A DNA stretch of 64,000 nucleotides from Candidatus Amunia macphersoniae (lineage in GTDB: Bacteria; Chloroflexota; Dormibacteria; Aeolococcales; Aeolococcaceae). The stretch lies in contig JAEKNN010000030.1 of assembly GCA_016464795.1 (NCBI GenBank), positions 1 through 64,000 of the forward strand, read 5' to 3'. This document shows positions 1-7,927 of the stretch, piece by piece (position 1 is the first letter of the stretch; the number at the start of each line of letters is the position of its first letter). The position numbers and the translations under genes were made by a program. A model generated the notes under the pieces. The model was not told the DNA's origin. It ran no database searches and saw nothing but the letters and a program-made list of their open reading frames with translations.

Positions 1-510
1 ACTTTGTTCTTTCCGGGGCCGCGACCTCAGATCACTCGTGAAAGATCCGGGCTAGCGGGCGCGTTCGACGGTGCCGACCAGCTGCTTCTGGTGTCATCGA
101 ACGACCCGCGTGCCGACACGGTGAGCCTGCACCGCGCCGCGATTGACGCGGCCGTCGCCGCAGGGGTCGGACGGATCCTGTACACGAGCCACCAGGGCGC
201 CGCGCTCGACACCCCGTTCGTCGCAGGGCGCGACCACGCCGTCACCGAGCAGCTTCTCAACGAGTTCGGCGTCGCCTGGACGTCGCTGCGCAACGGCTTC
301 TACGCGCACAGCCTCAACTGGCTGATGGGGCCATGGCGCGACACCGGCGTCATCACCGTGCCAGCGGACGGACCCGTGCAAATACGGGATGACATTCGGG
401 GACTACTCGCCGAGATGGTCCACGTGAAGCGACACAAAGAAGTCAGGGGCCAAGGACGGTTCGTCACCGGCCCAGTCGTGCGGGTTCGGAGCCGGGACTG
501 CTCAAGCTGA
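1..510 (+). pseudogene. NmrA/QOR2-type NAD(P)-binding protein remnant
   Basis: The frame is open to the window edge. Residues about 18-125 look like the middle of an NmrA/QOR2-type atypical short-chain dehydrogenase: GAFDGADQLLLVSS, then GVGRILYTSH and LRNGFYAHSLNW, the usual order for NAD(P)H:quinone oxidoreductase-like sensors. No N-terminal GxxGxxG Rossmann segment is visible in this frame. After VPADGPVQ (about residue 126), where relatives carry a tryptophan-containing block leading to the C-terminal helices, the sequence turns into unrelated text and stops. Intact family members are about 280 residues. I infer a remnant with both ends damaged, although the true 5' part may lie outside the window. 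It ends convergently, overlapping the next gene by 9 bases. Confidence 0.6.
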
Positions 511-792
511 CGCGTTGCGTGAACTGGTGAGAAAGTACCGTTGCCGCTGCCGTAGCTCGCCGCTGGGAGTCTCAGTCAAGGTGTCAAGGTCGATGCCGGT
601 GGCGAGGAGCGCTTCCTTGGATTCCCAGCGCGAGTAGCCCACCAAGCAGGTGCCGTCCTCCGTAAGAAGGGGTGGGTCCACACCGAGGCAACCCGGTTGG
701 CTCTCCATCCAGCCGCGCATCTGCGCCATGCCGTCGGCGAGAGCCTCAACGGCTTCGGCGGACGGGTAGTGCAGAGTCATGAAAACGAACAC
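502..792 (-). CDS. Small ABM-type (antibiotic biosynthesis monooxygenase fold) protein
   Basis: A 96-residue protein beginning VFVFMTLHYPS, with a long first helix (AEAVEALADGMAQM), a PGCLGVDPPLL strand and a C-terminal TLTETPSGELRQRQRYFL segment. This is the layout of dimeric alpha-beta barrel ABM/quinol-monooxygenase domains, which are usually 90-110 residues. The function is not determinable from sequence. I chose the GTG at 792 rather than the ATG at 855 because AAAGGAGC lies 5 bases upstream of the GTG and the extra 21 residues look like random translation. It stands alone between a remnant and the MFS gene. Confidence 0.6.
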   Translation of the reverse strand: MFVFMTLHYPSAEAVEALADGMAQMRGWMESQPGCLGVDPPLLTEDGTCLVGYSRWESKEALLATGIDLDTLTETPSGELRQRQRYFLTSSRNASA

Positions 793-1004
793 TTCAGCTC
801 CTTTCGAAACACGATTTTCGACCGACGCCGACGCCCTCCGCGAGGGCATTGGCAACTCCTGATGTTACGCATGGGCCCCGACCAGCCCTATGCGGGTTGG
901 TGGGCCCCCCTTGACGAATCGCGGCCGCAGCCGTTTCCGCGTGGGGTACAGGCGCGGGAACGACTTCCAGGGCGAGTGCCACCGGCCCGCCGCCTCGGGA
1001 AGCC

Positions 1005-1034
1005 AGCCGGCGCGTCGCCGATGACGCGCCGGCT
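1005..1034. repeat. Perfect 12-bp inverted repeat downstream of the MFS gene
   Basis: AGCCGGCGCGTC, a six-base loop GCCGAT, and the exact reverse complement. It lies 28 bases past the stop codon of the minus-strand MFS gene and could end that transcript, but no T-run follows in either direction. It also forms the core of a tRNA-like fold described under findings. Confidence 0.55.
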
Positions 1035-1061
1035 GGGGTTCGAATTCCCAGTGGGCCGGCG

Positions 1062-2489
1062 TCAGCTTGCCGGCAGTGCGGCGGCCACGCGCATTGGCCC
1101 GCGCGCGCGGGCGCGTACTTGGAGGGCGGCGGCGGCGCCGAGGGCTGAGATGACGCCCGCGACGAGGAGTGCGGGTCCGACGCCGGCGGCGATCGCCTGG
1201 GGAGTGGCGAAGCCTCCGGCGTGGGCGAACACCGCGGCCGCGATGGCCACGCCGAACGGAGCGCCCAGCTGGCGAAACGAGGCGTTGGTGGCCGCGGCGA
1301 TACCGAGGTCGTCGGCAGTGACGCCGCCGACGACGGCGTTGGCGACCGTGCCAAACACCAGGCTGATGCCGATCCCGGCAAGCAGGAGCGGTGCTATCAG
1401 CGCGCCGTAGCCGAGCATCGGGGTGGCCTCGACCCCGATCCACGCAAAGCCGATGGCCTGTAGGAGCAGCCCACAGACCATCAGCGGCCGGTCGCCGATC
1501 CGGTCGGCCAACGCGCCGGCGAGGGGGGTGACGAGCATCGTCACGCCAGTCCACGGCAGCAGCATCAGCCCGGTGGCGATCGCTGAATGGTGCAGCCCGC
1601 TCTGCAGGTACTGCGGCACCAGAAACGCGGCCCCGAACAGCGATGCCGTGAGCAGGAAGGTGGCGGCGTTGGCGGCCACGAAGCTGCGGTCGGCGAACAG
1701 GTGGCGGGGCAGCATCGGGCTTGTCGCCCGTGACTGCCCGATGACGAAGGCGGCCAGCAGCGTCGCCCCGGCGAGCAGAGTGGTGAGGACTTCGGCGCTG
1801 GTCCAGCCGCTGTCGTTGCCGCGGATGATCGCCCACACCAGCGCGAGCAGGCCGCCGCTGGCCAGTAGCACCCCGGGCGCGTCGATCGGCCGCCGGGGGC
1901 CGTGGCTCTCCTCAAACACGCGCGGCGACAGGATCGCGGCCGCCAAGCCGATGGGGACATTGATCCAGAAGATCCAGTGCCAGCTGATCCCCTGAACGAT
2001 CGCGCCGCCGACGACCGGCCCAACCGCGACCGCCGAGCCGGTGATCGCTCCCCAGATCCCGATCGCCTTGCCCCGTTGCCCGGGCGGGAACGCCGCCGAC
2101 ACCAGCGCCAGGCTGAGGGGCGAGATCAGCGCCGCGCCCGCTCCTTGGACCGCGCGGGCGGCGATCAGCACCGTGGACGAGGGTGCCAACGCACACGCCG
2201 CTGAGGCCGCGGTGAAGATCCCCAGCCCGGCGGTGAACATGCGCCGTCGGCCGAGCCGATCCCCGAGCACGGCGCCAAGCAGGATCAGCACCCCAAAGCT
2301 CAGCACGTAGGCGTTGACAGTCCAGCCCAGCTGCGCCACCGAGGCGTGCAGGTCGCGCCGGATAGTGGCCAACGCGATCGTCACCACGAGCGCGTCCAGC
2401 CCGACCATGAATGCCGGCACGCACGCCAGCGCCAGCGCCTGCCGGGGATGCGGCTTTCCGGCGTTACGTCGGATTTGTGTCATCGACAT
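1062..2489 (-). CDS. MFS drug efflux transporter, DHA2 (14-TM) type
   Basis: A 475-residue polytopic membrane protein. Motif A (LGDRLGRRRMF, about residues 75-85) follows the second helix, and a motif C-like segment rich in Gly and Pro (GSAVAVGPVVGG) sits near residue 160. Length and helix count fit the EmrB/QacA DHA2 group of proton-coupled drug exporters. I chose the ATG at 2489, which has GGGAGG 7 bases upstream; a longer frame running back into the VOC gene is an overlap artefact. The VOC gene ends 34 bases upstream on the same strand, so the two are probably cotranscribed. The HxlR regulator divergent from them is the likely controller. The substrate is unknown. Confidence 0.85.
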   Translation of the reverse strand: MSMTQIRRNAGKPHPRQALALACVPAFMVGLDALVVTIALATIRRDLHASVAQLGWTVNAYVLSFGVLILLGAVLGDRLGRRRMFTAGLGIFTAASAACALAPSSTVLIAARAVQGAGAALISPLSLALVSAAFPPGQRGKAIGIWGAITGSAVAVGPVVGGAIVQGISWHWIFWINVPIGLAAAILSPRVFEESHGPRRPIDAPGVLLASGGLLALVWAIIRGNDSGWTSAEVLTTLLAGATLLAAFVIGQSRATSPMLPRHLFADRSFVAANAATFLLTASLFGAAFLVPQYLQSGLHHSAIATGLMLLPWTGVTMLVTPLAGALADRIGDRPLMVCGLLLQAIGFAWIGVEATPMLGYGALIAPLLLAGIGISLVFGTVANAVVGGVTADDLGIAAATNASFRQLGAPFGVAIAAAVFAHAGGFATPQAIAAGVGPALLVAGVISALGAAAALQVRARARGPMRVAAALPAS

Positions 2490-2523
2490 GTTGGTGCCTC
2501 CCATGACGGTGTTTGATGCTTGG

Positions 2524-2898
2524 TCAGCGCTGCGCGCGCGCCTGTCCGGAACCGGCCTCGGTGAGGCCGACGACGTGGCCCTCGGGGTCTGCGAACAGCG
2601 CCAGCGTCGGGCCGTTGGGAACGTCGATCGGGCCGGCAACGCGCCGGCCGCCGAGGCGCTCGATTGTCTCCAGCGTCGCCTCGAGGTCGACGACGTCGAC
2701 GTAGATGGTGACGTGCCCGGGGCCTCCATCCATCGCCGCGCCGATCCCGCCGTTGATGCCGCCCTCGACGCCCGGGTAGGCCATTGCGTAGGCCGGCATC
2801 GCCGGAGCCAGCGTCCAGCCGAAAGCGTCGCCGTAGAAGGCCTGCAGCGCCGGTGCGTCCCTGCCCACCACCTCGAAATGCATTACCGGGTTGCCCAT
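2524..2898 (-). CDS. VOC (glyoxalase/bleomycin-resistance) family protein
   Basis: A 124-residue protein with the vicinal-oxygen-chelate fold pattern. It opens MHFEVVGRDAPALQAFYGDAFGW, has a central GHVTIYVDVVDLEATLETIERLGG strand-helix, and closes GPTLALFADPEGHVVGL. The family includes metal-dependent lyases and simple ligand-sequestering resistance proteins. The paired pattern (His in MHFEV, Glu late in the second half) is only partly kept, so catalysis is uncertain. AAAGGAG precedes the ATG. It heads a two-gene operon with the MFS exporter, which suggests a small-molecule stress response switched by the divergent HxlR protein. Confidence 0.8.
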   Translation of the reverse strand: MGNPVMHFEVVGRDAPALQAFYGDAFGWTLAPAMPAYAMAYPGVEGGINGGIGAAMDGGPGHVTIYVDVVDLEATLETIERLGGRRVAGPIDVPNGPTLALFADPEGHVVGLTEAGSGQARAQR

Positions 2899-3010
2899 GG
2901 CCTGCTCCTTTCCGCTTGCGGTCGCTCCGCGGCGACCTGATGAGTTGAGATTCTAACGCACTGCATTGAGAAAGTCAAGCATCAAGTTTCCATTGGCAAG
3001 CCGTTCCTGC

Positions 3011-3016
3011 TATGAT
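3011..3016 (+). promoter_or_regulatory. -10 element (TATGAT) of a leaderless transcript for the HxlR gene
   Basis: TATGAT ends six bases before the ATG at 3023, and no Shine-Dalgarno sequence is present. With the usual 6-7 base distance from -10 to the start of transcription, the mRNA would begin at or next to the A of the ATG. No good -35 hexamer is visible. Confidence 0.55.
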
Positions 3017-3022
3017 GGCGAC

Positions 3023-3697
3023 ATGCGCTCCTACGGTCAGTTGTGTGCAGTCGCCAAGGCTCTGGACGCCGTCGGCGATCGCTGGACGCTGCTGATCGTG
3101 CGCGAGCTGCTGATCCGCGGCGCGGCGCGCTACACCGACCTGCACACCGGACTGCCCGGCATCGCGACCAACCTCCTCGCCGAGCGCCTGCGCGAACTGG
3201 AGCAGTCCGGGGTAGTGCGCCGCTACGACGCACCACCGCCAGTCGCGACCGCGCTCTTCGAGCTCACCGAGCGCGGTCGCGACCTCGAGCCAGTGCTTGA
3301 TGCCCTCGGGCGCTGGGGCGGTCCCCTGCTCGCCGAACCGGATCCCGCCGCCGCTTTCCAAACCCACTGGCTCGCCCTCCCTGCCAGACTGCGGCTCTCA
3401 GACCACGAGCCCGATCGCCGGCCGATCACCGTCGAGCTTCGAACGGGCGACGAGCCGCTCACCCTCACCACCCGCGATGGCCGGATTGACGCCCGTCCGG
3501 GAGCCGCCGAGACCCCCGACCTCGTACTCGACGGCCCCCCACAGATCGTCATCGGCGTCCTGCTCGGTACGCTCGAACCCGATCAAGCCCAAGCACACGG
3601 CCTGCGCCACGAGGGCGACATCGCACTCCTGCGCCGGGTGCAGCCGCGGACCCCCGGCGCCCGTCCTAACGACCTCATCTCCCCGACGGTCGCCTAA
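3023..3697 (+). CDS. HxlR family transcriptional regulator with C-terminal SCP2-like domain
   Basis: A 224-residue protein. Residues 1-100 form an HxlR winged helix: MRSYGQLCAVAKALDAVGDRWTLLIVREL is the classic opening, followed by a recognition helix around TNLLAERLRELEQSGVVRR. Residues about 120-215 resemble the SCP2/sterol-carrier fold often attached to this regulator group (GVLLGTLEPDQA near the end). HxlR proteins act as dimers on nearby promoters and often answer to electrophiles or quinones. It is divergent from the VOC-MFS operon, its probable target. I chose the ATG at 3023 because the family motif begins there and a TATGAT -10 lies immediately upstream; the 19-residue extension in frame looks non-coding. 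Confidence 0.87.
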   Translation: MRSYGQLCAVAKALDAVGDRWTLLIVRELLIRGAARYTDLHTGLPGIATNLLAERLRELEQSGVVRRYDAPPPVATALFELTERGRDLEPVLDALGRWGGPLLAEPDPAAAFQTHWLALPARLRLSDHEPDRRPITVELRTGDEPLTLTTRDGRIDARPGAAETPDLVLDGPPQIVIGVLLGTLEPDQAQAHGLRHEGDIALLRRVQPRTPGARPNDLISPTVA

Positions 3698-3891
3698 CGC
3701 TGCTTCTCGGTCGGGTCACAGCGACCGGCTTAGACGTCCGACCGACCGAAGATCGGCACGAGCCAAGTGTTGCGAGCACCCGGTGCCGTCGAGTTATCGC
3801 GCATACACGGCAACATGTCCGGCTGCCGGTCGAAACGCGGGTCTGCCACGGGCGTCCGACTCCAGCGATGTGCCTCGGGCATGATTACTCC

Positions 3892-4362
3892 ATGCCGGAG
3901 TCGGTCTGGGACTACCCTCGTCCGCCGCGGTGTGCGCCGACGGCGAAGCGGGTGCAGGTCATCCTCGGAGACTTGGTCATCGCCGACACCACGCGCGCGC
4001 ATCGGGTCCTCGAGACCAGCCATCCTCCCGTCTACTACATCCCCCGCGAGGACATCGTCGGCGGCGCACTGCAACCGTCTGGCGGACTCGGAAGCTTCTG
4101 CGAGTGGAAGGGCGCTGCGTCGTACCTCGACGTCATCGGCGGTGATGGCCACCGCGCGGCGCGCGCAGCATGGATCTACGCGAAGCCAACTCCGGCCTTC
4201 GCGGCGATCGCGGACGCCGTCGCCTTCTACCCCGGCCGCATGGGCCAGTGCACCGTGGACGGCGAGGACGTGCAGGCTCAGGAGGGGGACTTCTACGGCG
4301 GGTGGATCACCTCCGACATCGTCGGACCGTTCAAGGGCGGGAGGGGAACGATCGGCTGGTGA
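3892..4362 (+). CDS. DUF427 family protein
   Basis: A 156-residue protein with the DUF427 signature: VWDYPRPPR near the N terminus, VIADTTRAHRVLETSHPPVYYIPREDI at residues about 27-53, then GSFCEWKGAASYLDV and a late FYGGWITSDIVGPFKG. The strongly conserved HPPxYYxP and CEWKG blocks leave little doubt about the family, whose biochemical role is unknown. The start at 3892 matches the family's MPESVWDYP opening. A CATGAT hexamer sits exactly six bases upstream and there is no ribosome binding site, as for other leaderless candidates here. It appears to be a single-gene unit. Confidence 0.85.
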   Translation: MPESVWDYPRPPRCAPTAKRVQVILGDLVIADTTRAHRVLETSHPPVYYIPREDIVGGALQPSGGLGSFCEWKGAASYLDVIGGDGHRAARAAWIYAKPTPAFAAIADAVAFYPGRMGQCTVDGEDVQAQEGDFYGGWITSDIVGPFKGGRGTIGW

Positions 4363-4456
4363 CCCGGGCTGTCAGCCGCCGAAACAACCCAGATCTCCTC
4401 AGCGATTGCAAGTTCACCAGGTGGACCCTCCAACCTTCACCCCCGAACAGGAAGGG

Positions 4457-4645
4457 CTACGACAGGATCTCGACGTACCCGTCCGTCCCATGCACGCGGA
4501 TGTCTTCCTTCTCACACAGCAGGTGTGCAAGCACCAGGCGCTCGGCTTCTTCCAGCAGGGCCTGCTCTTGGACGAAGTAGCGGCTGGCCATGCCGTACTT
4601 CGGATACTCGCGGTACCCGATAAACGCGCGAACCCGGTCGATCAT
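4457..4645 (-). pseudogene. Internally deleted C-terminal remnant of a PEP synthase/rifampicin phosphotransferase-like enzyme
   Basis: This short frame joins two conserved pieces of the roughly 800-900-residue PEP synthase/rifampicin phosphotransferase family. The first, RVRAFIGYREYPKYGM...RYFVQEQALLEEAERLV...EKEDI, belongs to the part before the PEP-utilising mobile domain. The second, IRVHGTDGYVEIL, is the extreme C terminus of that mobile domain. They meet at about position 4500. The catalytic-His domain that should lie between them is gone, as is everything upstream of the first block. The deletion kept the frame. I call it a decayed gene with fair confidence, recognised from family motifs rather than a search. 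Confidence 0.6.
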
Positions 4646-4783
4646 CCGCTTGGCGGGATGGATTCTCTGACCATGCGCAGGCTCGGACAGGAGCTCCACT
4701 CCAGCAGGTCGGAATTGGCAAGCGTTTGGCGCCCGGGCCACGGATCAAGCACGGCGCCACGTGCTCTGGCACGATCACTTCCT

Positions 4784-5167
4784 GTGACGAGTCGCATCGC
4801 GTGCGTATGCATCGACTCCGTCGATCCCTTCCCCTTGGCCGAGTTCTGGATGGCGGTTCTCGGCTGGGTGATCGTCGACCGGGACGACACCGGAGTGAGC
4901 CTGGCCGCTCCGGGGACGAGGATGCCGACTCTCGACATCTTCAAGGTGCCGGAGGGCAAGGTGGTGAAGAACCGCCTGCATCTCGACCTGCGGGCCGACG
5001 GGTGCAGCACCGCGGAAGAGCTGGACCGGCTCCTGGGATTGGGGGCGACCCGGGCGAACGTCGGCCAGGGTCCGGACGTCTCCTGGGTCGTCCTGGCTGA
5101 CCCCGAGGGCAACGAGTTCTGCTTGCTGAAACGGACCGCGCAGGAGGTCGACACGGCCGCTGACTGA
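4784..5167 (+). CDS. VOC family protein (glyoxalase-like domain)
   Basis: A 127-residue protein with the glyoxalase-like pattern common in actinobacteria: RIACVCIDSVDPFPLAEFWMAVLGW at the start, NRLHLDLRA in the middle, and VVLADPEGNEFCLLKR near the C terminus. His in LHLDL and Glu in GNEFCLL match the usual metal-ligand positions of VOC enzymes, but the substrate is unknown. The GTG at 4784 is taken as the start because homology begins immediately after it; no Shine-Dalgarno sequence is seen. It appears to be a single-gene unit after the PEP synthase remnant. Confidence 0.75.
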   Translation: MTSRIACVCIDSVDPFPLAEFWMAVLGWVIVDRDDTGVSLAAPGTRMPTLDIFKVPEGKVVKNRLHLDLRADGCSTAEELDRLLGLGATRANVGQGPDVSWVVLADPEGNEFCLLKRTAQEVDTAAD

Positions 5168-5472
5168 ACGCCGCCAACCCAGGACGACGCCTGCACTGGT
5201 CGCGGATCGCGGCCGCGCGGCCGTAGTGCCCAGGCACCGGAGTGTGCAGGCCCAGCCCTGAGTGACGATGCTCGCCACACGCGCGCCCGAGGGCCGCCCC
5301 GCCCTACAGCACGGCCAGCCTCGTCGTGTCGGCTACGGGGCTTGGCTGTGCCGTCGAAGACCGCCTGGCTGCGCGGGACTGCCGGGCACAAGAGCCCTGA
5401 GATCCTCCAGGAAAGCCGATGCGATATCGCGGGCGGTACCCTGTCTCGACCACACGAAAGAGGAGTGAGCGA
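5168..5472. other. Intergenic stretch carrying the promoter of the ferritin-like gene
   Basis: I find no convincing gene on either strand. Near the end, TACCCT (5437-5442) is a plausible -10 that would give a leader of about 24 bases ahead of the ribosome binding site AGAGGAGT of the next gene. The rest shows nothing I can name. Confidence 0.4.
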
Positions 5473-6009
5473 ATGGGCGACTTCCTGACCGATGTCACGG
5501 ACCTTCGCAAGCGCGCCCGCGAGCACATTGAGCAGGGTCCGATCACCTCTGCCTACGGCGCGGACCGCGACCGGGTCATTGAGGTCCTCAATCAGGCGCT
5601 GGCGACAGAGCTGGTCTGCGTCCTGCGCTACAAACGCCACTACTTCACTGCCAGCGGCATCGAGGCTGGTCCGGTCGCGGCGGAGTTCCTGCAGCATGCC
5701 ACCGAAGAGATGGGACACGCTGACCAGATCGCCATGCGCATAACGCAGCTTCAGGGGCAGCCCAACTTCGACCCGGCCACGCTCAGCGAGCGCAGCCATT
5801 CGGAGTACGACGCGAGCACCGGTCTTGGAGACATGATCAAAGAGGACCTCGTCGCGGAGCGGGTCGCCATCGCGTCATATAACGAAATCATCAGGTGGCT
5901 CGGCGACAAGGATGTCACCACGCGACGCATGCTGGAGACGATCCTTGCCGTCGAGGAGGAGCACGCGACGGACCTCCTCAGCCTGCTCGAGCAGGTCGGC
6001 AGAGTCTAG
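5473..6009 (+). CDS. Bacterioferritin-like (ferritin superfamily) protein
   Basis: A 178-residue all-helical protein. Four-helix-bundle signatures include VIEVLNQALATELVCVLRYKRHYF (first iron-binding Glu in ATELV), EFLQHATEEMGHADQIAMRI (EExxHxxQ-like second helix), DLVAERVAIASYNEII (third helix Glu), and LETILAVEEEHATDLLSLL (fourth helix ExxH). These ligand pairs match a di-iron ferroxidase centre. The length sits between Bfr (about 158) and longer ferritin-like proteins; I see no clear haem Met. It probably stores or oxidises iron in the cytoplasm. AGAGGAGT lies 8 bases before the ATG at 5473. It is a single-gene unit. Confidence 0.85.
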   Translation: MGDFLTDVTDLRKRAREHIEQGPITSAYGADRDRVIEVLNQALATELVCVLRYKRHYFTASGIEAGPVAAEFLQHATEEMGHADQIAMRITQLQGQPNFDPATLSERSHSEYDASTGLGDMIKEDLVAERVAIASYNEIIRWLGDKDVTTRRMLETILAVEEEHATDLLSLLEQVGRV

Positions 6010-6383
6010 TCAATCCAGCCGCGGGGCGGACTTGCGGGAAGATCTTCGGGGTTGGCGCCAAGACGACGCTCGACATCGACCGCACCATGGCTCAGGCCCT
6101 GCACACGGCCCCGCTCTGCAGCGCTGCTGATCCGCCTCACCGCCATCTGAGGCGATGCGGCGAACCCGCTCCGTAGAACGGCCACAGCGAAGGCCGGGCC
6201 GGCGCCCTTCACGCCCTTGCTCGCCACCCCGTTGCGCAAGGGCTGCAAAGCGCGCCACTGCGTGGCTTGGCTCGATATGCTGGCTGGCTATGTGGCAGGC
6301 TAGCGGGCCGCGGGCTGAGGCGGCGGACAAGCGATCCGAGCTCCTGTGTCCCTCGGCAGCGATTCCCCACCGAGCGTCGCGCC
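6010..6383. other. Intergenic stretch without a recognisable gene
   Basis: Short frames on both strands have no family resemblance. TATGTG (6290s) with TTGGCT about 16 bases before it could be a weak promoter for the zinc-ribbon gene. I see nothing else to report. Confidence 0.35.
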
Positions 6384-7118
6384 GTGAGGTGGAAACGCAG
6401 CACAGAGCGGCAGCCGCCCGCGGCGGCGGAGGCACCCGCCGCGGCACCAACCCCCGCGCCCGTAGGGCTTGCCGGAGACCTGCAGTGCGAAAGGTCAGGA
6501 TGCGAGGCCCGTAATGGGACGCCTTGCCGCTACGTCGATCGCAGGGGGCGGCAGTGCGGGACAGCGTGGTGCCCGGGCCACCAGATGGTGGCCTCCGGCC
6601 GACCGTACTGCTCCCGCCACGGCAACATCATGGCCGGCGTGTTCGAGGGGACGATTCTCGCGGCGCCTCTTCCCGACATCGACAATCGCGCTCCAGGGCT
6701 GGTCCGTGCCGTGGGCCGAGCCGTGGAACCGCACATGACCAAACTGCTCGGGGAGCAGCGAGAGGAAGGTTCCGAGCTCACTGCTCGCCCGGTGGGCATC
6801 GCCTATCTCGGCATCGAGCGCCGGCGCGCCTGGACACGGCGCTGGGCTTTGGCCTCCCACACGGGCGTATCTGTAGCCGTGGTGCTGCTCGTCGACGAGG
6901 AGCGTCCCAGCCTGTTGAGCGTCACCGTCGACGGCAACGAGGTGTTCCGTACAGAGCGGTGGGCCCTGACGGCCTTGAGGGTCGGTGCCGGAAAGGAGCT
7001 GACCCAACTTGACGAGGTGGTTGGCGAGATGGTCACGGCGGTGCTCGCGGCGGTGACGAAGCGTCTCGCTGAGCTCCTGGCGGAGGCGGCGCGGGCGAAG
7101 ATGAGTCGACATCCATGA
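6384..7118 (+). CDS. Unrecognised zinc-ribbon protein
   Basis: A protein of about 244 residues in three parts. A basic, Ala/Pro-rich N terminus is followed by a Cys/His-rich block at residues 35-79 (C35, C40, C48, C58, C63, H66, C76, H79, within motifs CRYVDRRGR, WCPGHQ and YCSRHG) that could bind two zinc ions. The C-terminal alpha/beta part ends in a long amphipathic helix (LDEVVGEMVTAVLAAVTKRLAELLAEAARAK). I recognise no family. The start is uncertain: I propose the GTG at 6384 because sequence before it looks non-coding. Its stop overlaps the start of the GAF gene (ATGA at 7115-7118), so the two are translationally coupled and probably act together in signalling. Confidence 0.55.
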   Translation: MRWKRSTERQPPAAAEAPAAAPTPAPVGLAGDLQCERSGCEARNGTPCRYVDRRGRQCGTAWCPGHQMVASGRPYCSRHGNIMAGVFEGTILAAPLPDIDNRAPGLVRAVGRAVEPHMTKLLGEQREEGSELTARPVGIAYLGIERRRAWTRRWALASHTGVSVAVVLLVDEERPSLLSVTVDGNEVFRTERWALTALRVGAGKELTQLDEVVGEMVTAVLAAVTKRLAELLAEAARAKMSRHP

Positions 7119-7612
7119 TGAGCTACCCCCAACCGGACGATGAGCAGGATCGCCAGGCAGCCGTGGCCCGCCTCGACGGCCGCGCTCCCGGCGCTCAGGA
7201 CACCTGGGACGACATCACGCGGCTGGCGTCGCTGATTTGCGAGACGCCTATGGCTCTGGTCACCGTCATCGACGGCGCGCGGCAGTGGTTCATGTCACAG
7301 GTGGGCATGGACGCGACCGAGACCACGCGCGACGTTGCCTTCTGCGCACACGCCATTCTCGAACCCGACCGGCCAATGGTCATCCCGGATGCCAGCGAGG
7401 ACCCCATCTTCGCCACTAACCCCGCCGTCACCGAGGCTGGCGGCATCCGCTTCTACGCTGGGCTTCCACTGCGCTGCGGCGAGCAGCCCCTGGGCACGCT
7501 CTGCGTCGTCGATCGCCGCCCTCGTGAGTTGCGCGCCGACCAACTTGAGGCGCTGACGCTCCTTGCGCGCATCGCCGAGCGGCAATTCGAGTCGGCGACG
7601 GCGATCGACTGA
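7115..7612 (+). CDS. Stand-alone GAF domain protein
   Basis: A 165-residue protein that is essentially one GAF domain: TWDDITRLASLICETPMALVTVIDGARQWF, then TRDVAFCAHAI, PMVIPDASEDPIFATNPAV and IRFYAGLPLR...PLGTLCVVDRRPREL. This is the form often fused in front of GGDEF or histidine kinase domains. Cys in VAFCAHAI and the His after it are typical of this subgroup. It has no output domain, so it should sense a ligand and act through a partner. The ATGA overlap couples it to the zinc-ribbon gene upstream. A diguanylate cyclase with its own GAF domain follows 315 bases later on the same strand. Confidence 0.8.
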   Translation: MMSYPQPDDEQDRQAAVARLDGRAPGAQDTWDDITRLASLICETPMALVTVIDGARQWFMSQVGMDATETTRDVAFCAHAILEPDRPMVIPDASEDPIFATNPAVTEAGGIRFYAGLPLRCGEQPLGTLCVVDRRPRELRADQLEALTLLARIAERQFESATAID

Positions 7613-7927
7613 CCAGGCTACCACCTCTCGCACTCGACCAGCAGGTGTCGTCGCAACGTGATGCACCGGAGCTCCAGCGCGGGTGGAGTCATTCAGGCTC
7701 GCTTGCTCCTGCTGTAGTCAGATGCAGTATCGGTGCAATGGTTGATGAGGAACCAGACGAGGACAACCAGGCCACCAACCGCTGGTTTCGGCTCTTTCAC
7801 TCGGCACCAGTAGGCATCGCATAGGCTTCGTCCGACGGTCGCTCCGTGCTCGTTCCCCTGCGTCTCGGCTGCGTTACGGATGTCGCACGCCGGTCCCGGT
7901 GGTGTCGGTTGCACCTACGATCCGGCC
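7613..7927. other. Intergenic stretch ending in the promoter of the diguanylate cyclase gene
   Basis: There is no supported gene. A 73-codon minus-strand frame ends in a hydrophobic run but has no recognisable start signal. The last 12 bases hold the TACGAT -10 of the next gene. Confidence 0.4.
7916..7921 (+). promoter_or_regulatory. -10 element (TACGAT) of a leaderless transcript for the diguanylate cyclase
   Basis: TACGAT followed by exactly six bases (CCGGCC) and then the ATG at 7928; no Shine-Dalgarno sequence. This supports 7928 over the ATG at 7880 as the start. Confidence 0.5.

Noticed and set aside
3708-3727. CGGTCG...CGACCG hairpin after the HxlR gene as a terminator
   Set aside because: Only six base pairs with an eight-base loop and no T-run; too weak to list as a feature.
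7693-7914. 73-codon minus-strand frame with a hydrophobic end
   Set aside because: No ribosome binding site, no -10 at the usual offset and no recognisable family.
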